Assembly: GCA_012270795.1 (NCBI GenBank)
Contig: JAAXHO010000111.1
Coordinates: forward strand, 1-32,234
Direction: 5' to 3'
Origin: Candidatus Poribacteria bacterium
GTDB taxonomy: Bacteria; Poribacteria; WGA-4E; WGA-3G
DNA length: 32,234 nucleotides
A program made the translations under genes and the position numbers. The notes below the pieces were generated by a model, which saw only the letters and a program-made list of their open reading frames with translations, had not been told where the DNA came from and searched no databases. This document shows, in pieces, positions 14,685 to 21,490 of the stretch. Numbering within the stretch: the first letter of the stretch is position 1; the number at the start of each line of letters is the position of its first letter.

Positions 14685-16679
14685 ATGAAAATTAACGAAT
14701 TGATATTAGGTAAATATAGGCTGCTTGAATACCTGAATTCAGGCAGTTTTTCGTCTGTTTTTCGCGCCCGCGAAGAGATGACGAATCGTATCGTTGCGCT
14801 CAAAGCACTCTCCAAAGATGCTTACCCTGCTGACAGAAGGCACTATCTACGATCCGAGTTAAAAGCCATGTCAAATATATGGGGACATCCGAATATCGTT
14901 TCTATACATACCGTTGAACCAGGACAAGACAACTATCTCGCTTGGATCGTTATGGAATATATTGAAGGAGATAACCTACATCAACTTGTACAACAAGATG
15001 ATTTAACCCTAAATGATGTTCTCAATATCGGTATAGATATATGTAACGGTTTGAGAGCTGCCCATGCACATAATATCCTGCACCGTGATATCAAACCCCA
15101 AAATATATTGCTCAATTCAAAAAAAGAGGCGAAAATTGCGGATTTCAGCATTGCACGGATCTTTAGCGAGTCTACAGAATTCGCTGTTACTATGACAGGA
15201 ACTCGTAAGTATATGGCACCAGAACAGAACTATGGTGCTTACGATTATCGGGCAGATTTGTATGCAACCGGTTTGGTTCTTTATGAGGCAATCACAAAAC
15301 ATTTCCCCTTTTCGGGCGAAGCTGATGAAATAGATAGAAAAAAGGCATCTGGTGAAATTGAAAACCTTGATAGATGTCCAGAAGAATTCCGCAATTTTTC
15401 TATGAAAGCTCTCCATCGTGATGTAGAAAAACGTTATCAGACAGCAGAAGAAATGTATAATGAACTGGATCGCATCCGACGGTGGCAGTATGAACAGCAA
15501 GCATCTGCCTTGATAGCAGAAAGTGCTAATTCACCTGCAACCGAGTTAGCGAAAACACTTGAACGTTGTCGGAAAACATTTCGGTTACAATTTGATATTG
15601 CCGAACAGATCAACCAATCTCTTTTCTTTGAAATGCGGAGCAAAGCTGAAAAAGAGAATCGTGAAAGACTTAAGATCAAGCTCAGACAACATTACACGGA
15701 AGCTATAGAACACACGCGTAACGGTGATTTAGACGGAACACTTCAAGAACTTCATAAGGCACATAACTTCTATTTTCAAGATGCGGAACTTGTTCAACAA
15801 GCGGATACGCTTTTCAAGGAGATGTGTTTAGTCGTGCTACATTCAAATCAACCAACAGTTCAGGAAATCGTTGATTTGATTGAAAGGTTGTCAGAAAGGG
15901 ATAAAACGTTCCTACTGGAGGAATTAACGACAATTACAGAACAGCTTAAACCAGAAGAACATTTCATACCAGAAGAGCAATATGACCAAAAAGTTTCACC
16001 TGAAAACCTTGAAATAACACCTATACTCCAAAGCCAAGTACAACAGGCAAACAATTATCGTATCTTATTAGAAGAAGCTTCACCTGAATTTCTGTTGGAT
16101 AAAGTTCATGAAGATATTCAATATCCGCATGAAGAAGATGCAGCGTATATCTATCAACAAGCGCAGATATTCACACAGCAAGAAAATATGCGGCGATGTC
16201 GCAGTCAATATAAGAGACTCGGAGCATTTTACCGTAGACACGCTAAGAAGTTTGTTAGAACGAATGAGGTGGAACTTGTGGCAAATTGTTATACACGTGC
16301 GCGATTTGCTTATGCTGCAGCCAATAACTCACGTACTGCAAGAAAAAACGCAAGAAATGGTGCGTTGTATTATGTTCATCTGGCGCGGCAATTGGAATTG
16401 CAGCGCGCCTGGGAGGACGCAGGTAAATCATACATCCTTGCTGCAGACAATTATAGATTTGCACAATTGATCATAGAAGTTGAAAAGTGTGAATCTTCTG
16501 CTACAGTCTGCTATTTCAATGCAGCTGAAAGTGCACATCTAAAAGGTGACCTTCAAACAGCGTATGATTATTATATACGAATTTTGTCAATCGGTAGAGA
16601 ATTGCAAAATCCACCCAGAGCTGTCATCGAGACGCAAAAATTGGTTAATGAAATTCAGAGAGGGATGTTGGATGAGTAA
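14685..16679 (+). CDS. Serine/threonine protein kinase with C-terminal helical (TPR-like) region
   Basis: 664 residues, no signal peptide or membrane segment, so cytoplasmic. Eukaryotic-like kinase domain about 10-270: glycine loop LNSGSFSSVF at 17-26, Lys40 (VALK), Glu58, catalytic HRDIKPQN (Asp135, Lys137, Asn140), APE at 178-180 and Asp191. The Mg-binding DFG is DFS (153-155), with the Asp retained, so activity is likely. Residues about 280-664 are helical: two stretches resemble TPR or SNAP-like repeats (EAIEHTRNGDLDGTLQELHKA at 350s is one, and AWEDAGKSYILAADNYRFAQ near 580s). Most bacterial kinases of this kind carry a transmembrane or extracellular sensor; this one has a protein-interaction tail. 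It lies directly upstream of a methyltransferase-nuclease pair, but 442 bp away and with its own promoter. Confidence 0.88.
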   Translation: MKINELILGKYRLLEYLNSGSFSSVFRAREEMTNRIVALKALSKDAYPADRRHYLRSELKAMSNIWGHPNIVSIHTVEPGQDNYLAWIVMEYIEGDNLHQLVQQDDLTLNDVLNIGIDICNGLRAAHAHNILHRDIKPQNILLNSKKEAKIADFSIARIFSESTEFAVTMTGTRKYMAPEQNYGAYDYRADLYATGLVLYEAITKHFPFSGEADEIDRKKASGEIENLDRCPEEFRNFSMKALHRDVEKRYQTAEEMYNELDRIRRWQYEQQASALIAESANSPATELAKTLERCRKTFRLQFDIAEQINQSLFFEMRSKAEKENRERLKIKLRQHYTEAIEHTRNGDLDGTLQELHKAHNFYFQDAELVQQADTLFKEMCLVVLHSNQPTVQEIVDLIERLSERDKTFLLEELTTITEQLKPEEHFIPEEQYDQKVSPENLEITPILQSQVQQANNYRILLEEASPEFLLDKVHEDIQYPHEEDAAYIYQQAQIFTQQENMRRCRSQYKRLGAFYRRHAKKFVRTNEVELVANCYTRARFAYAAANNSRTARKNARNGALYYVHLARQLELQRAWEDAGKSYILAADNYRFAQLIIEVEKCESSATVCYFNAAESAHLKGDLQTAYDYYIRILSIGRELQNPPRAVIETQKLVNEIQRGMLDE

Positions 16680-17121
16680 TTGTGTGAATATACCCGGTCC
16701 TGGGTATATGTCATATCCGTTTCAAACCACCTGGGGAACCTGATTATCAAGGCGCGATGACATTGTTTCTAATTCTTTCTAAAGAAGAATTAAGAACGCT
16801 TTTATTACCCAACCGTTAAGCAATGCCACTTCCAATATATGAATGTCCATGCCTATTTTGTCAGTTCTTAAAAGTATTTGTAATATATTTCGTTTTTTGA
16901 TATACTTATCTGACCTGTTTTGGGTGGCACAGCGATGCATGTTCTCAACATGTCTGCCACCCATCCCACCATCGCTGGGGATAAAGGACTGGGAATTGGG
17001 AAGCCAACGGTGAAATATTTCTATCAACACATCTTAGTATACTTGGTTGGGATTGAGCAAAAAAGATGTGTAGATACTTCAAAACATAATCACGGAATAA
17101 AACAATTGGAGGAATAACAAC
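16680..17121. repeat. Intergenic region with hairpins
   Basis: Nine bases after the kinase stop, ATATACCC (16688-16695) pairs with GGGTATAT (16702-16709); no T-run follows, so terminator function is weak. At 16921-16963 TGGGTGGCA pairs with TGCCACCCA, enclosing CATGTT/AACATG; CAGCGATG (16930-16937) can instead pair with CATCGCTG (16970-16977), so two structures compete. No gene was seen in these 442 bp. The methyltransferase SD is at the right edge. Confidence 0.45.
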
Positions 17122-17928
17122 GTGAGTGAAGCACAACCGGAATATAAGACTACAATTAAAGAAGGTTTTTTTGTAGCAGATTGTGTCGAATTTATGCGCG
17201 ACATGGATGAGAATGTAGTTGATCTTACAGTTACATCCCCACCCTATGATAACCTCCGACACTATGACGGTTATTCTTTTGATTTTGAGAATATAGCACA
17301 TCAACTTTATAGGGTAACAAAAACTGGTGGCATTGTTGTTTGGGTTGTTGGCGATAAAATAAACGGGGGACGCACACTCACTAGTTTTCGACAAGGGATA
17401 TTTTTTCAAGAGATAGGTTTTCAGATGCACGATGTGATGATCTATCAAAAAAAGAATACTCCCTTTATGCGAAGCAACGCTTATACTAACTGCTATGAGT
17501 TTATGTTTGTCTTGTCAAAAGGAAAGCCTAACACATTCAATCCATTGAAAACGGAAACCGCAAGACACGGACCGGAGATGCTTGTCTATAACAAAGGTCC
17601 CGACGGTGTTAATAAAAAGGTTCGCAAAGAACTGAAAAAGGAAAAAACACGGACAAATATTTGGCAGTATGCTGTTGGTTTAGGTGGAACGACAAACGAC
17701 AGGGTTGCTTTCAAACATCCCGCTGTGTTTCCTGAAAAATTGGCAGAAGAACATATTTTGTCTTGGACAAATCCGGGCGATCTTGTATTTGATCCGATGT
17801 GTGGGAGTGGGACCACGGGCAAGATGGCTCTGATACACAATAGACATTTTATAGGCGTAGATATTTCCAAAGAGTATATTGCCATTTGTAAGGAACGTAT
17901 AGGGCTTCTGAATACCCAACTATTATGA
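17122..17928 (+). CDS. DNA methyltransferase (N4-cytosine/N6-adenine type) of a type II R-M pair
   Basis: 268 residues. GTG start with GGAGGA 8 nt upstream. The catalytic motif TSPPY is at 38-42, and the AdoMet-binding motif FDPMCGSGTTG is near 223-233, so motif IV precedes motif I as in beta-class amino-methyltransferases. SPPY suggests N4-cytosine methylation but N6-adenine cannot be excluded. A region with NTPFMRSNAYTNCYEFMFVLSKGK is typical of the family. The target recognition segment (about 140-200) is unique, so the recognition sequence is unknown. The stop codon overlaps the next gene's ATG by 4 nt (ATGA), so methylase and nuclease are translationally coupled. Protection of self DNA from the partner is the expected role. 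Confidence 0.92.
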   Translation: MSEAQPEYKTTIKEGFFVADCVEFMRDMDENVVDLTVTSPPYDNLRHYDGYSFDFENIAHQLYRVTKTGGIVVWVVGDKINGGRTLTSFRQGIFFQEIGFQMHDVMIYQKKNTPFMRSNAYTNCYEFMFVLSKGKPNTFNPLKTETARHGPEMLVYNKGPDGVNKKVRKELKKEKTRTNIWQYAVGLGGTTNDRVAFKHPAVFPEKLAEEHILSWTNPGDLVFDPMCGSGTTGKMALIHNRHFIGVDISKEYIAICKERIGLLNTQLL

Positions 17929-18506
17929 ACCCAAACGAATTTGTTATAGCTACTCAACCCGTCAATGGTATTGTTATTAATTCTGTTGGAATTATCAATT
18001 CAGTTGATGTGGATAAGGCACAAGTCTATTTTATCGGTAAGAATGAAGTTGTCATTGCCCCATTTGAATCACTCTCTCATGTAGATGTCGAAAATACGGG
18101 AAAGGGACATCCTCAAAAGATATGCAACATGTGTCATATATTGAAACCGATGTCAGATTTCGCCAGAAATCAGAATGATGCCAAAGGCAGACCAACACGA
18201 CGTCCGAGTTGTAACGAATGCAGAAAAACAATTGAAGGAAAGAATATGTCTGCTTCAGAAAAAAGAAGAATGATGGACAAACGTCCCAATGACAAAGCCA
18301 TTTTTGTGTGTCCTATATGTGAAAAGAGATCAATTGTTGGTGTAAATGCAAATATAGTTGCGGATCATGACCATGACACAGGAAAAGGACGTGAGTGGAT
18401 CTGCGACAGTTGCAACACGGGTTTAGGTAGATTCAAAGATGATATTGATATTTTGGAAAGGGTTATTGATTACCTAAAACGCTTTGAAGATGAGGCACCA
18501 GAATAA
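17925..18506 (+). CDS. HNH (Endonuclease VII/Hpy99I-like) restriction endonuclease
   Basis: 193 residues. Three parts are visible: a beta-rich N-terminal region (about 10-58, VIINS...), a first CXXC pair (Cys67/Cys70 and Cys96/Cys99) and a second CXXC pair (Cys129/Cys132 and Cys160/Cys163) that frames a beta-beta-alpha-metal (HNH) site, ADHDHDTGKG with Asp147-His148, then CNTGLGRF with Asn164. As I recall, the restriction enzyme Hpy99I has an antiparallel beta-barrel plus two zinc-binding repeats each with two CXXC motifs, and uses Asp148, His149 and Asn165, an almost identical layout. Tight coupling to the methylase supports a type II restriction role. Alternatively it could be a nicking or modification-dependent nuclease. 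Specificity is unknown. Confidence 0.85.
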   Translation: MNPNEFVIATQPVNGIVINSVGIINSVDVDKAQVYFIGKNEVVIAPFESLSHVDVENTGKGHPQKICNMCHILKPMSDFARNQNDAKGRPTRRPSCNECRKTIEGKNMSASEKRRMMDKRPNDKAIFVCPICEKRSIVGVNANIVADHDHDTGKGREWICDSCNTGLGRFKDDIDILERVIDYLKRFEDEAPE

Positions 18507-18523
18507 TTATCACTTACTTTTGA

Positions 18524-18802
18524 GTAATATATTCTACTCTTGCCGGAACAGCAATTAATTCACCTATTACTTTATATAATGTTGTGTCAAATGATTTTGA
18601 ATCATTACGCAAAATATTGAATGATAACGGTGTACCTGAAGAAAATATTTCTGAACTACATAGTGCTTTGTTATCAGACACAGCTCCGAAATGCTCAGAC
18701 AAATTTGGTAAAAGAGTGTCTGCAGGGATTGCTAAAATGACGCAAAAAGTTTCAGATGGTTCATGGAACATTGCAATTGGTGTAGGGGTCAAATTCAACT
18801 AA
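18524..18802 (+). pseudogene. Truncated C-terminal fragment resembling AbiTii-type abortive infection proteins
   Basis: Open from just after a TGA at 18521 to a stop at 18800-18802. The best start is a GTG at 18584 (72 residues), with no SD. The reading includes NDFESLRKILNDNGVPEENI, then SDKFGKRVSAGIAKM and SDGSWNIAIGVGV, which resembles the C-terminal part of AbiTii-domain proteins (a short helix-turn region followed by a Gly/Trp-rich segment) as I remember them; the N-terminal domain is absent. Family match is from memory, not a search. It follows the R-M pair by only 18 nt, so it is either a decayed defence gene or the tail of one cut by insertion. Confidence 0.4.
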
Positions 18803-18839
18803 CATCTCAGTCACTTGGCTTAAACTCAGAGGAAGTATC

Positions 18840-18890
18840 CTTGAGATGCTAAGAATCCCCTACTTTTAGGTTGGGTGTATGTCAGAGAAT
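18840..18890 (+). mobile_element. Possible right end of an IS200/IS605-type element
   Basis: The segment AAGAATCCCCTACTTTTAGG followed by TTGGGTGTATGTCA (18851-18884) resembles the conserved right end of IS605-family elements, which carries a small CCCCTA/TAGG-type hairpin before GTGT(A)GTCA. No tnpA or tnpB is present, and the stem is imperfect here. If real, the body has been lost. Confidence 0.35.
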
Positions 18891-18901
18891 TATAGTAGAA
18901 T

Positions 18902-19912
18902 ATGTCCAAAAAATATGATATTCTTGCAATAGGTCGGAGTTCTATAGACCTATACTCCAATGATATTGGAAGTCCATTCCCTGAGATTTCGAGTTTTGGT
19001 GCGTTTGTTGGGGGGTGTCCTACGAACATCAGTGTAGGTACACGACGGCTCGGGCTTCGGTCAGCCCTTCTTACAGCGATAGGAGAAGATCCTGTTGGAG
19101 AATTTCTACTCAAATTTCTGAATGATGAAGGTGTTGAAACCCAATTCATCGTACATAAACCAGGACATCGTACAAGTGCTGTCGTTCTTGGGATCGAACC
19201 GCCTGATAAATTTCCACTTATCTATTACCGTGATAACTGTGCAGACATTGAACTCACTATTGATGATGTCACTGCTTCACCGATTGCGGAAACTCGCGCT
19301 GTGCTGATATCCGGAACGGGTCTCAGCAAAGAACCGAGTCGGAGTGCCACGCTCTATGGTGCGGAACAAGCACAAGCGATGGGATGTCTTGTTTTTCTGG
19401 ATTTGGATTTTCGCGCTGACCAGTGGCATGATCCACGTGCTTATGGAGTGAGTGTCCGTTCTACGTTGCGCAACGTCAACATTGCTATCGGAACGGAAGA
19501 GGAGATCAAGGCGGCATCCCTCACAGATATTTCACAGATGTCAATAGAACATTCGCAAATTTCAAACCCGAACATTGAAGGAGACATGAAAACTGCCATT
19601 GCAACGATACTTAATTTAGGACCGGAGGCGTTGGTTGTAAAACGTGGCAGTGATGGCGCGGACATATATTTAAACAGTGGGGAGGTCGTTCACGCACCGC
19701 CCTTTCCTGTTGAAATCTATAATACGTTGGGTGCAGGCGATGCGTTTGCAAGTGGTTTTATCTACGGGGTGTTAAATCGGTGGGGTTGGGAAAAATCGGC
19801 GCGCCTTGGTAATGCTATTGGTGCAATTGTCGTCACACGGCACGGTTGTGCTAACTTTATGCCTACAATGGCAGAAGTTAATGCTTTTGTTGCAGAACGC
19901 AGTGGATTATAG
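18902..19912 (+). CDS. iolC: PfkB-family sugar kinase, IolC-like (5-dehydro-2-deoxygluconokinase)
   Basis: 336 residues. Starts MSKKYDILAIGRSSIDLY, the usual IolC-type opening, with GGCPTNIS near 38-45 and the catalytic segment NTLGAGDAFASGF at 274-286 (Asp280 as base). The insert YYRDNCADIELT, with DFDLDFR-like LDLDFRADQW, is characteristic of 5-dehydro-2-deoxygluconokinases rather than ribokinase. IolC phosphorylates 5-dehydro-2-deoxygluconate in myo-inositol breakdown. An IolD-like gene lies 1.58 kb downstream, which supports the assignment. No strong SD or promoter is seen immediately upstream; the putative IS end is 12 nt from the start. Confidence 0.85.
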   Translation: MSKKYDILAIGRSSIDLYSNDIGSPFPEISSFGAFVGGCPTNISVGTRRLGLRSALLTAIGEDPVGEFLLKFLNDEGVETQFIVHKPGHRTSAVVLGIEPPDKFPLIYYRDNCADIELTIDDVTASPIAETRAVLISGTGLSKEPSRSATLYGAEQAQAMGCLVFLDLDFRADQWHDPRAYGVSVRSTLRNVNIAIGTEEEIKAASLTDISQMSIEHSQISNPNIEGDMKTAIATILNLGPEALVVKRGSDGADIYLNSGEVVHAPPFPVEIYNTLGAGDAFASGFIYGVLNRWGWEKSARLGNAIGAIVVTRHGCANFMPTMAEVNAFVAERSGL

Positions 19913-19946
19913 TAAAGCCTATAATTACTTGGACACTACTGTATAC

Positions 19947-20002
19947 TGTAGCATAAACTTCCAGTTTGTGCTCTTACGACACAATCTGGAAGATTGTGCT
20001 AC
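19947..20002. repeat. Palindromic repeat family 2, copy 2
   Basis: Fifty-six bp, 54 identical to the core at 14444-14499 in the opposite orientation; TGTAGCATAAACTTCC opens the copy and GGAAGATTGTGCTAC closes it. The outer AACCTAAGTTGC repeats of the first copy are absent, so this copy is partial or its ends have decayed. It starts 35 nt after the iolC stop. Confidence 0.7.
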
Positions 20003-20071
20003 GGCGCAGTCCAATAGGGCGGTTTAAGTCCCAAAGACCAAAAATGTGTTATATTTTTGGATTTTACTATA

Positions 20072-20120
20072 AATAACCCAGCATGGTTTTCAGGGTTATT
20101 CAGTTTTAGGTTTTTTAGGT
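20072..20120 (+). terminator. Possible terminator downstream of iolC
   Basis: AATAACCC (20073-20079 with flank) pairs with GGGTTATT (20093-20100) around a loop of about 13 nt, then T-runs (CAGTTTTAGGTTTTTT). The distance from the iolC stop (about 160 nt) and the long loop make this uncertain. Confidence 0.35.
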
Positions 20121-20176
20121 GAATGTGTTAACATCCGTTAATAGATTTGTTTGTTTATTGTCGGTTTGATATTCCC

Positions 20177-20315
20177 TTTGTCTGAACCAGGATTTTCAGG
20201 ATTATGAGTTTGAGGTATGACGCACCATTCATAAGTTGGCATCAATCTATATCAAAAACTATTGATGAGGTAATCCTGGTAATCTGGAAATCCTGAAAAT
20301 CCTGGTTCAGACAAA
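20177..20315. repeat. Palindromic repeat family 1, copy C (perfect 27-bp terminal repeats)
   Basis: Left arm 20177-20203 (begins TTTGTCTGAACCAGG) and right arm 20289-20315 are perfect reverse complements over 27 bp, the best-kept copy in the window. The interior shares TATCAAAAACTATTGATG and GGTAATCCTGGTAATCTG with the copy at 291-411. Total 139 bp, no coding capacity: a MITE-like element. Confidence 0.8.
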
Positions 20316-20623
20316 AAGCGTGAATACTACGAAAACGCTTGTATTTACCAATTTAGAACCTAAACCAATAGTTAACATAAATTACTAAGAATTCTTAAAA
20401 CTGAATAACCCCGCATGGTTTTATTCTCCACTTGTTTGTATTAAATGATTTATGATATACTACCTTTTAGACTTTTGGTTTCGTAGCCAGGGTGCCTTTC
20501 TTGTTATTGGCAACTTGACTGCTAAACCTTCGGTGGTATCCATCAAACGGATAACGGATAGTCTTTTGTGTTTCCATAACTGCGTTGCTTGCTGGACGCT
20601 GTAAAATAAAGGAGAAACGCCTC

Positions 20624-21154
20624 ATGAATAAGAAGTTGTATTTGGGATTATCCATCCTGATCACTCTACTGGATACTGCGTGTATTTTGTTTCTGCTTCA
20701 TAAGCATGGGCCTCATGAAGCATTTGATTTATTTGAAGCGTTTTTCCATTACCAATTTATGTTACGCGAAGGTGAAAGTAATCCTGACTCACACGAAGCC
20801 TTCTCGTATTTCTTAGAAATTGCAGGAAAAGACCCACCATCAGAATTTATGGTGCGGTTTGCCGGGAATTCACCCCCTATAAAGAATGGTTCGGAATTTG
20901 TATTGGAAAACTTTGAAAATGAAGGAAGTGATGGTTTAATATTTCGAATTAAAAGTTGGAGATGGATCGGTTGGGGGTGGCTTACCAGAGATCATGCTAA
21001 AATACGTTGTGTATACGAAGGGCATTCTGGTGGTTATGACGTTACTTACATTTTGAAAAGTGATAAAAAAGGGTGGATGGTGGATCGTGTGAGGTCAAGT
21101 CGACATTGGCACAGAATTAGAATTGAAATAATTGATAAACCCTCAAGTCCATAG
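20624..21154 (+). CDS. Membrane-anchored protein of unknown function
   Basis: 176 residues from the ATG at 20624, which has AAAGGAG 9 nt upstream; a TTG at 20585 in frame has no SD and is not used. The first 25 residues form one membrane anchor (KKLYLGLSILITLLDTACILFLL), leaving a domain of about 150 residues, probably outside the membrane. The domain holds a Trp-rich stretch (SWRWIGWGWLTRDH) and ends in a beta-rich, basic tail (YDVTYILKSDKKGWMVDRVRSS) resembling small NTF2-like folds by pattern only. No family was recognised. The stop overlaps the SD of a tiny following gene. Confidence 0.6.
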   Translation: MNKKLYLGLSILITLLDTACILFLLHKHGPHEAFDLFEAFFHYQFMLREGESNPDSHEAFSYFLEIAGKDPPSEFMVRFAGNSPPIKNGSEFVLENFENEGSDGLIFRIKSWRWIGWGWLTRDHAKIRCVYEGHSGGYDVTYILKSDKKGWMVDRVRSSRHWHRIRIEIIDKPSSP

Positions 21155-21166
21155 GAGGCATTTATT

Positions 21167-21265
21167 ATGAAACGTAAAATGTATTTGAGGATCGCTAGTC
21201 GCTACGCAAACGGAAACCGAAACAAAAAATGTGTCAGATGCAAGCGGAGAGCGTTAGCGTTATAG
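21167..21265 (+). CDS. Small ORF, possible truncated duplicate of the preceding gene
   Basis: 32 residues: MKRKMYLRIASRYANGNRN, then a Cys/Arg-rich end (KKCVRCKRRALAL). It has an excellent AGGAGG at 21153-21158, 8 nt upstream, overlapping the previous stop. Its opening resembles that of the gene before it (MNKKLYLGLSIL versus MKRKMYLRIASR). After about 10 residues the similarity stops and the DNA turns into GC-rich CGCTAGTCGC/AGCGTTAGCG repeat-like sequence. A small peptide or the start of a decayed paralogue are both possible. Confidence 0.35.
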   Translation: MKRKMYLRIASRYANGNRNKKCVRCKRRALAL

Positions 21266-21490
21266 TTTCAACGAGTTATGATGTGTGAATGTAGAAACGT
21301 ATAAGATTGAACATTGCACCTCAAAAAATAAAGGTATATGGCAATCGGTATCTGATTATTTCAAAGGGGACACTCAACTTTATGAAACGGTATGCAGATG
21401 TTACAAAAGAATTCCAAATGGAGAAGTTCATTCCCGAACTTATAACACGGAACCATCTGTCCTATAGAAACAACGATAGGAGCTATGAAA
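21266..21490. other. Leader region of the iolD-like gene
   Basis: 225 bp without a convincing gene; two overlapping open frames begin at non-ATG codons and show no family. An AGGAG SD at 21478-21482 belongs to the downstream gene. No promoter close to consensus was found. Confidence 0.3.

Larger units (their letters stand above)
20072..20422. repeat. Direct repeat pair flanking a MITE-like element
   Basis: AATAACCCAGCATGGTTTT (20072-20090) and AATAACCCCGCATGGTTTT (20404-20422) agree at 18 of 19 positions. In addition GGGTTATTCAGTTTTA (20093-20108) is the reverse complement of 20396-20411. Together they bracket the family 1 repeat at 20177-20315, so this could be a nested composite repeat. 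Confidence 0.4.

Noticed and set aside
18514-18798. Minus-strand open frame antisense to the AbiTii-like fragment
   Set aside because: No SD or family; plus-strand reading is more protein-like.
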